From: an uncultured Eubacteriaceae bacterium
GTDB lineage: Bacteria; Bacillota; Clostridia; Lachnospirales; Lachnospiraceae
Assembly (NCBI GenBank): GCA_945938055.1
Contig: CAMEUH010000131.1
Span: 1 to 6,807, forward strand
Reading direction: 5' to 3'
Length of the DNA: 6,807 nucleotides
Each line of letters begins with the position of its first letter. Position 1 is the first letter of the stretch. Both the position numbers and the translations under genes were made by a program. The notes below the pieces were generated by a model, which did no database searches, was not told the origin of the DNA, and worked only from the letters and a program-made list of their open reading frames with translations. Positions 1 through 4,835 of the stretch are shown one piece after another.

Positions 1-162
1 TATAAAGCAGATGACATTTACAATAAAGTCATTTATTATAAAGCAGAGGACTACCAGCTCCTGACGAAGGTAAGAGACATGGTAGAGGAGTTTGTAAGAG
101 ACAACGCGGATTTTAAGGCGGTTAGTCTGCAGTTTGACTTTAATCCGCTCAATTCCTATTAG
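1..162 (+). CDS. priA: Primosomal protein N' (PriA helicase), C-terminal end only
   Basis: The first 53 codons of the window are open in frame 1 and end at a TAG at 160-162; the start lies upstream of the window. The closing residues FDFNPLNSY match the usual PriA ending, where a strand of the form (I/V)DVDPxxx or FDxNPxxx sits a few residues from the stop. The preceding part (YYKAEDYQLLTKVRDMV) fits the amphipathic helix of the PriA C-terminal domain. PriA is a 3'-5' DNA helicase of about 730-800 residues that reloads the replisome at stalled forks. None of its helicase or zinc-binding motifs lie in this fragment, so the call rests on the tail sequence and on the conserved priA-def-fmt order. 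Possible identity is therefore good but not certain. Its last codons also contain a promoter-like sequence for def. Confidence 0.8.
   Translation, partial: YKADDIYNKVIYYKAEDYQLLTKVRDMVEEFVRDNADFKAVSLQFDFNPLNSY
134..162 (+). promoter_or_regulatory. Candidate sigma-A promoter for def, overlapping the end of priA
   Basis: TTGACT (134-139) and TATTAG (157-162) are separated by exactly 17 bases. They match the -35 consensus TTGACA at 5 of 6 positions and the -10 consensus TATAAT at 4 of 6. The -10 box contains the TAG stop codon of priA. Transcription would start near 168-170, giving a leader of about 25 bases that still includes the AGGAGG of def. The position is sensible for separate expression of def and its followers, but the boxes also encode PriA residues and no experimental support is visible. 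Confidence 0.35.
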
Positions 163-180
163 GGAATGGTTTTAGAGAAC

Positions 181-186
181 AGGAGG
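181..186 (+). promoter_or_regulatory. Ribosome binding site of def
   Basis: A perfect AGGAGG lies 8 bases before the ATG at 195. It fixes this ATG as the start and indicates strong initiation. The surrounding 32-base gap (163-194) shows no hairpin or T-run, so no terminator separates priA from def. Confidence 0.85.
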
Positions 187-194
187 AAAAGAAA

Positions 195-674
195 ATGGCA
201 CTTAGAAATATCAGGGAACTTGGAGATGATGTTTTAAGAAAGACATCCCGGGAAGTAAAGGAAATGACACCAAAGATTCAGGAATTGATTGAGGACATGT
301 TTGATACCATGTATGAGGCAGACGGAGTAGGACTTGCAGCGCCTCAGGTTGGCATTTTAAAACGGATTGTGGTGATTGATGTGGATGATGAACATCCGCT
401 TGTGATGATTAATCCGGAAATTCTGGAAAGAAAAGGTTCACAGACCGGTTATGAGGGCTGTTTAAGCGTTCCGGGAAAATCCGGCATCGTGACACGGCCG
501 AATTATGTAAAGGCACGTGCACTGGATGAGAATATGAAGACCTTTATCGTAGAAGGTGAGGAACTTCTGGCAAGAGCCATCTGCCATGAAGTAGACCACC
601 TGGATGGAAAGATGTATGTGGATTTCGTGGAAGGCGACCTGGTTTCCACAGTAAGCGGAGAGGATGAGGAATAG
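195..674 (+). CDS. def: Peptide deformylase
   Basis: This cytoplasmic metalloenzyme removes the N-formyl group from new proteins as they leave the ribosome, before methionine aminopeptidase acts. All three family motifs are present: GVGLAAPQ at residues 44-51, EGCLS at 87-91 and HEVDH at 131-135. Cys89, His131 and His135 are the expected metal ligands and Glu132 the catalytic base. The length of 159 residues is normal, and the acidic tail (SGEDEE) is a common variable end. The start follows a perfect AGGAGG. The stop TAG (672-674) shares its last base with the GTG start of fmt, so the enzymes that add and remove the formyl group are made from adjoining, probably coupled, reading frames. No key residue is missing and nothing suggests transfer. 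Confidence 0.97.
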   Translation: MALRNIRELGDDVLRKTSREVKEMTPKIQELIEDMFDTMYEADGVGLAAPQVGILKRIVVIDVDDEHPLVMINPEILERKGSQTGYEGCLSVPGKSGIVTRPNYVKARALDENMKTFIVEGEELLARAICHEVDHLDGKMYVDFVEGDLVSTVSGEDEE

Positions 675-1615
675 TGAAAGTTGTATTTATGGGAACACCG
701 GATTTTGCGGTGGAGACCTTACGGGCAATTCTGGAAGCAGGACATGAGGTGGCGGCGGTTGTGACCCAGCCGGATAAGCCAAAGGGAAGAGGAAAGGAAC
801 TTGCCATGCCTCCGGTCAAGGAACTGGCACTGGAAAAGGGACTGACCATTTATCAGCCGGTCAAGGCACGGGATGAAGCATTTATCGATATCATCCGGAA
901 ACTTTGCCCGGATGTGATTGTCGTGGTTGCCTTTGGTCAGATTCTTCCAAAGACACTTCTGGATATACCGAAATATGGCTGCATCAATGTACATGCTTCG
1001 CTTCTTCCGGAGTACCGCGGGGCGGCGCCGATTCAGTGGGCAGTTATTGACGGAAAAGAAGAAACCGGTGTTACCACCATGCTCATGGATACGGGAGTGG
1101 ATACCGGCGATATTCTGTTAAAAAGAGTACGGAAACTGGACAGAAAAGAAACGGGCGGAAGCCTTTTTGATAAATTAAGTAAGGACGGCGCAGAGCTTCT
1201 GGTGGAGACGCTGGAAGGGCTTTTAAAGGGAACCGTGACAAGAACGCCGCAGGATTCTGAGAAGGCGACTCGTGCGAAAATGCTGGATAAATCCACCGGA
1301 AAGATTGATTTTAACCAGAGTGCCGGTTCTATTGAATGTCTGATTCGCGGATTAAATCCATGGCCGAGCGCATATACTTTCTACAAGGGCAAGACGCTTA
1401 AAATCTGGGATGCAGAAGTCGTTCCGGGAGGCGGGGAAGGTTTTGTTCCGGGACAGGTTGTGTCTGTCTCCAAAACAGATTTTGTGATTCAATGTAAAGA
1501 AGATGCACTTTCAGTCCGTGAACTTCAGCTGGAGGGTAAGAAGAGAATGGATACGGCTGCATTTTTACTGGGAACCAAAGTGGAAGTCGGAGAGATGTTA
1601 TGTCAGAATCAGTAA
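674..1615 (+). CDS. fmt: Methionyl-tRNA formyltransferase
   Basis: The enzyme transfers a formyl group from 10-formyl-tetrahydrofolate to Met-tRNA(fMet), producing the initiator used in bacterial translation. The N-terminal Rossmann-like domain begins with KVVFMGTPDFA. The catalytic region is NVHASLLPEYRGAAPI (residues 105-120), giving Asn105 and His107, with Asp143 in GVDTGDI (141-147) completing the set. The C-terminal tRNA-binding domain (about 205-310) includes the typical GLNPWPSAY at 227-235. At 313 residues it is of normal length. The start is GTG at 674, overlapping the def stop by one base. The purine-rich end of def (GAGGATGAGGA, 660-670) serves as its ribosome binding site, and the protein aligns with the family from this residue. 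No in-frame ATG near the start would keep the conserved first strand. The 3' end overlaps rsmB. Confidence 0.97.
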   Translation: MKVVFMGTPDFAVETLRAILEAGHEVAAVVTQPDKPKGRGKELAMPPVKELALEKGLTIYQPVKARDEAFIDIIRKLCPDVIVVVAFGQILPKTLLDIPKYGCINVHASLLPEYRGAAPIQWAVIDGKEETGVTTMLMDTGVDTGDILLKRVRKLDRKETGGSLFDKLSKDGAELLVETLEGLLKGTVTRTPQDSEKATRAKMLDKSTGKIDFNQSAGSIECLIRGLNPWPSAYTFYKGKTLKIWDAEVVPGGGEGFVPGQVVSVSKTDFVIQCKEDALSVRELQLEGKKRMDTAAFLLGTKVEVGEMLCQNQ

Positions 1616-2979
1616 ATTTACGGGAAGTGGTGCTGGATATTCTGCTTGAGGTGAATGAAAAGGGGGCATACTGCCATCTGGTACTCAATCAGGCACTGAC
1701 AAAATTCCAGTATCTTGATAAAAATGAAAGAGCCTTTATTACAAGGCTTTCGCAGGGCACCATTGAGAAAATGATGTATCTGGATTATGTGGTGGAACAA
1801 TATTCGAAGGTAAGCATACCACGGATGAAACCCCTGATTCGGAATCTCCTGCGGATGTCCGTATATCAGCTGCTTTTCATGGATGGTGTTCCGGAAAGCG
1901 CGGTATGTAATGAAGCCGTAAAGCTTGCACAAAAAAGAGGTTTTACTACGCTTAAGGCATTTGTAAACGGAGTGTTAAGAAATATTGCCCGCAATCAGAA
2001 GCAGTGGAAAAATCCCATGGAGGCAGTGCAGGAAGAAGATGAAATAAAACGGATTTCCATTGCATATTCCGTACCGGAATGGATTCTGGCAAAATGGGAC
2101 AGAATGTATGGAAGAGAAAGGCTCCTTGGCATTTTAGACGCCTTTGAAGGAGAACATGTTACCTATGTAAGATGTAATACACAGAATGCATCGGAAGAAA
2201 TGATTTTAAATTCCCTGCGGGAACAGAATGTACTTGCAGAAAGAGTAGAGGGAATGCCAAAGACCTTAAAGCTCTTGGATTATAATTATCTGATGGGGCT
2301 TCGGGCATTTCAAAAGGGTCTGATTCATGTACAGGATCTTAGCTCTATGCTTGCAGGAGTGGCGGCGGCACCGGGGCGGGGAGATTATGTGATTGATGTG
2401 TGTGCCGCACCGGGAGGGAAAAGTGTTCATGCGGCATTGATGATGGAAGGAAGCGGCATGGTCAGTTCCCGTGACATTTCAGAAAATAAGGTATTTGCAA
2501 TGCAGGATACCATTCGCCGGATGGGGCTTTCCAACATGAAGGCCGAAGTCTGTGATGCCAGGGTATTGTGGGAAGAGGATATTCAGAAGGCGGATATTGT
2601 TCTGGCAGACCTTCCTTGCTCCGGACTTGGAATTATAGGAAGAAAAGCTGATATTAAATATAAAATGACACCGGAAAAGCAAAAAGAACTGGTTAGTCTT
2701 CAGAGAGAAATACTTGGTGTGGTATCACAATATGTAAAGCCGGGAGGGAAAATGGTGTTTTCCACCTGTACCATCAACCGGGAGGAAAATGAAGAGAATT
2801 TCCGGTGGATTCAGGAAACGCTGGGATTTACTCCGGTAGATTTTGAAAAACTTCTTCCGGAATCAATCGTTGGAGATGAAGCGTCAAGAAATACGGCGAA
2901 AGAGGGATATCTTCAGCTTTTGCCGGGAGTTCACGAAACGGATGGGTTCTTTATTTCCTGTCTGAAAAAGGAGAAGTAG
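1600..2979 (+). CDS. rsmB: 16S rRNA (cytosine-C5) methyltransferase RsmB (Sun/Fmu)
   Basis: RsmB methylates C5 of a 16S rRNA cytosine (C967 in E. coli numbering) near the P site, using S-adenosylmethionine. Residues 1 to about 140 form a NusB-like RNA-binding domain with signature pieces NERAFITRL and FVNGVLRNIAR. The Rossmann methyltransferase domain follows: motif I DVCAAPGGK (266-274), motif IV DLPCSGLG (337-344) with Cys340, and motif VI STCTINREENE (388-398) with Cys390. In this family the motif VI cysteine attacks C6 of the base and the motif IV cysteine aids release. The closing LLPGVHETDGFFIS is typical of RsmB. The length of 459 residues is normal (about 430-460). The ATG at 1600 lies inside fmt, 16 bases before its end inclusive, with GGAGAG at 1589-1594 as ribosome binding site. 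This suggests re-initiation after fmt. The family also includes RsmF, but the NusB domain excludes that. Confidence 0.95.
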   Translation: MSESVNLREVVLDILLEVNEKGAYCHLVLNQALTKFQYLDKNERAFITRLSQGTIEKMMYLDYVVEQYSKVSIPRMKPLIRNLLRMSVYQLLFMDGVPESAVCNEAVKLAQKRGFTTLKAFVNGVLRNIARNQKQWKNPMEAVQEEDEIKRISIAYSVPEWILAKWDRMYGRERLLGILDAFEGEHVTYVRCNTQNASEEMILNSLREQNVLAERVEGMPKTLKLLDYNYLMGLRAFQKGLIHVQDLSSMLAGVAAAPGRGDYVIDVCAAPGGKSVHAALMMEGSGMVSSRDISENKVFAMQDTIRRMGLSNMKAEVCDARVLWEEDIQKADIVLADLPCSGLGIIGRKADIKYKMTPEKQKELVSLQREILGVVSQYVKPGGKMVFSTCTINREENEENFRWIQETLGFTPVDFEKLLPESIVGDEASRNTAKEGYLQLLPGVHETDGFFISCLKKEK

Positions 2980-2981
2980 AC

Positions 2982-4043
2982 ATGGATGCAGAAAAGGAAG
3001 AACTGCTGGATATCAAATCATGCAATCTGGAGGAAGTAACCGAATATCTGGTTTCAATGGGAGAAGCAAAGTTCCGTGGAAAGCAGATTTATGAATGGAT
3101 GCATCAGAAGAGAGTCTGCAGATGGGATGAAATGACGAATCTTTCAGCAGCTCTGCGCAGAAAATTGGAGGATACCGCCAGACTGACTGTTCTTACACCG
3201 GTAGAAGTGCTGATTTCGGAGATTGACGGTACACGAAAATATTTATTTGCTTTACAGGACGGCAATGTGATAGAAAGTGTGTTTATGCGGTATAAGCACG
3301 GAAATTCAGTCTGCATTTCCTCACAGGTGGGATGTAGGATGGGCTGTCGTTTTTGCGCTTCCACGCTGGATGGACTGGGGACAGAGCTGGCGCCGTCCGA
3401 AATGCTCGAACAGATTTATGCGATTGAACGCCATGTGGGAGAACGGATTTCCAATGTCGTTGTCATGGGTTCCGGAGAACCGATGGATAATTATGAGAAT
3501 CTTTTGAAATTTATTGAGCTTCTGACGGATGACAACGGAATTCATATCAGTCAGAGAAATCTTACGGTATCAACCTGCGGGATTGTGCCAAAAATCAATG
3601 AACTGGCAGAAAAGAAACTGCAGATGACACTTGCGATTTCCCTGCATGCATCCAGTGACGAAAAAAGAAAGGAACTTATGCCGGTTGCCAATGCGTATTC
3701 CATTGAACAGCTGATAGAGGCGTGCCGGAATTATTTTCAAAAAACAGGTAGAAGAATCACGTTTGAGTATAGTCTGGTGCAGGGAGTGAATGATACCATG
3801 GAGGATGCACAAAGGCTGTCTAATCTTCTTTTGGGTCTGAACTGCCATGTCAATCTGATACCGGTTAATCCGATTAAAGAAAGAACTTACCAGCAATCTA
3901 CAACGCGTTCGATAACAGAGTTTAAAAATAGACTTGAAAAAAATCGAATAAATGTTACTATTAGAAGAGAAATGGGTAGAGACATTAACGGCGCATGCGG
4001 GCAGTTAAGAAAAAGCTACATAGAGCATAAAGAAGGCCTCTGA
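2982..4043 (+). CDS. rlmN: Dual-specificity 23S rRNA A2503 / tRNA A37 C2-methyltransferase RlmN
   Basis: RlmN is a radical-SAM enzyme that makes 2-methyladenosine at A2503 in the peptide exit tunnel of 23S rRNA and, in studied cases, at A37 of some tRNAs. The cluster-binding motif is CRMGCRFC at residues 118-125 (Cys118, Cys122, Cys125). A GSGEPMDN segment (163-170) matches the GxGEP SAM-binding motif. Two further cysteines match the reaction mechanism: Cys339 in INGACGQLR, which carries the methyl group, and Cys111, seven residues before the cluster motif, which resolves the intermediate. The N-terminal helical domain (FRGKQIYEWMHQK) belongs to the RlmN family. The length of 353 residues is normal. 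Start: ATG two bases after the rsmB stop, with AAGGAG at 2968-2973. The resistance enzyme Cfr is a relative, but context and length favour RlmN. The 3' end is noticeably A-rich and holds a promoter candidate. Confidence 0.96.
   Translation: MDAEKEELLDIKSCNLEEVTEYLVSMGEAKFRGKQIYEWMHQKRVCRWDEMTNLSAALRRKLEDTARLTVLTPVEVLISEIDGTRKYLFALQDGNVIESVFMRYKHGNSVCISSQVGCRMGCRFCASTLDGLGTELAPSEMLEQIYAIERHVGERISNVVVMGSGEPMDNYENLLKFIELLTDDNGIHISQRNLTVSTCGIVPKINELAEKKLQMTLAISLHASSDEKRKELMPVANAYSIEQLIEACRNYFQKTGRRITFEYSLVQGVNDTMEDAQRLSNLLLGLNCHVNLIPVNPIKERTYQQSTTRSITEFKNRLEKNRINVTIRREMGRDINGACGQLRKSYIEHKEGL
3934..3961 (+). promoter_or_regulatory. Candidate internal promoter for stp-pknB in the 3' end of rlmN
   Basis: TTGAAA (3934-3939) and TACTAT (3956-3961) are separated by 16 bases and match the sigma-A boxes at 5 of 6 and 4 of 6 positions. 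They lie in a patch (about 3920-3965) that is clearly more A+T-rich than the rest of rlmN. Transcription would begin about 115 bases before the stp start. This would let the phosphatase/kinase pair be expressed apart from the translation genes. It is a sequence match only. Confidence 0.3.
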
Positions 4044-4068
4044 CAGACCTTTGGCTTCTACAGAAAAC

Positions 4069-4074
4069 AGGAGG
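4069..4074 (+). promoter_or_regulatory. Ribosome binding site of stp
   Basis: A perfect AGGAGG sits 7 bases before the ATG at 4082, in the 38-base gap after rlmN. It supports independent initiation of the phosphatase rather than coupling to the upstream frame. Confidence 0.85.
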
Positions 4075-4081
4075 ACTTAAC

Positions 4082-4801
4082 ATGAAGGCTTACTCAGCCA
4101 CAGATGTGGGTAAGGTACGAAAAGTGAATCAGGATACGGTATTTTGTTCGGCCAGTCCGGTAGGGAATCTTCCGAATCTTTTTATCGTGGCAGATGGAAT
4201 GGGTGGACATAAGGCAGGAGACCTTGCTTCCAGACTGACGGTGGAGACCATTGTTGACATGGTAGAGTCTCTTGAGGAAAAGGATCCGATTACCCTGATG
4301 GGAAAGGCAATCCACCGTGCCAATGAAGTGATTTTGGGGAAGGCAAAGGAAGCTGAGGAATTTAACGGCATGGGAACAACCGTGGTTGTTGCATGTATAA
4401 AAGATAACATGCTTTATGTTGCAAATGTTGGTGACAGCAGGCTGTACGTCATCAATAAGGAGATTACGCAGATTACAAGAGACCATTCTCTTGTGGAAGA
4501 ATTAGTCAGCATGGGACAGCTGGAACGAAAAGATGCAAGAAATAATAAGAATAAGAATATCATAACCCGGGCTGTTGGCGGAATGAAGGTTGTCATGGCG
4601 GATTATTTTGAAATCCGTCTGCAGGAAAAAGACATGATATTAATGTGTACCGATGGATTGACAAACATGGTGGAAGACGAGGAGATAATGGGACTGGTAA
4701 AGCAGAAAGCATCCATTGAAACACGGGTTGAAAATCTGATTAAAAGTGCCAATAATCATGGCGGCAGGGATAATATAGGAGTTATCCTGGTAGAATCATA
4801 A
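4082..4801 (+). CDS. stp: PP2C-family Ser/Thr phosphatase (Stp/PrpC)
   Basis: A soluble metal-dependent phosphatase that removes phosphate from Ser/Thr residues and opposes the kinase encoded next to it, including dephosphorylating the kinase itself in studied relatives. The PPM motifs occur in order: RKVNQD (13-18) with Asp18; VADGMGGH (36-43) with Asp38 and Gly39; NGMGTT (96-101 region); VANVGDSRLY (113-122); DHSLVEELVSMG (134-145); NIITRAVGG (159-167); CTDGL (189-193) with Asp191; and GGRDNIGVI (227-235) with Asp230. The four aspartates are the expected metal-binding set. At 239 residues it is a minimal catalytic domain with no signal peptide or membrane segment, as is usual for Stp/PrpC. 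The Asn/Lys-rich stretch RNNKNKN (153-159) lies in the loop before the ITRAVGG motif. The 34-base gap to pknB and the shared direction indicate a kinase/phosphatase operon. B. subtilis calls it prpC. Confidence 0.96.
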   Translation: MKAYSATDVGKVRKVNQDTVFCSASPVGNLPNLFIVADGMGGHKAGDLASRLTVETIVDMVESLEEKDPITLMGKAIHRANEVILGKAKEAEEFNGMGTTVVVACIKDNMLYVANVGDSRLYVINKEITQITRDHSLVEELVSMGQLERKDARNNKNKNIITRAVGGMKVVMADYFEIRLQEKDMILMCTDGLTNMVEDEEIMGLVKQKASIETRVENLIKSANNHGGRDNIGVILVES

Positions 4802-4835
4802 AAAATCCAAAACCTAATTGGAAGGAAGAGGAGTT

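Noticed and set aside
544..849. Minus-strand open frames across def, fmt, rsmB, rlmN and stp.
   Set aside because: They lie antisense to genes with complete family motifs, and their translations have no recognisable domains. They are shadows of the real genes.
2982..4043. The radical-SAM methyltransferase as a Cfr-type antibiotic resistance gene.
   Set aside because: It lies in the conserved housekeeping position between rsmB and stp, has normal RlmN length and N-terminal domain, and shows no mobile element nearby.
4031..4059. Imperfect inverted repeat AGAAGGCC ... GGCTTCT around the rlmN stop codon, considered as a terminator.
   Set aside because: The stem has a bulge, a long loop and no following T-run (ACAGAAAACAGG follows), so it does not look like an intrinsic terminator. 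It may pair weakly by chance.
4802..4835. The 34-base gap between stp and pknB as a regulatory site.
   Set aside because: It holds only an A-rich stretch and the ribosome binding purines; no hairpin, operator-like repeat or promoter boxes are visible.
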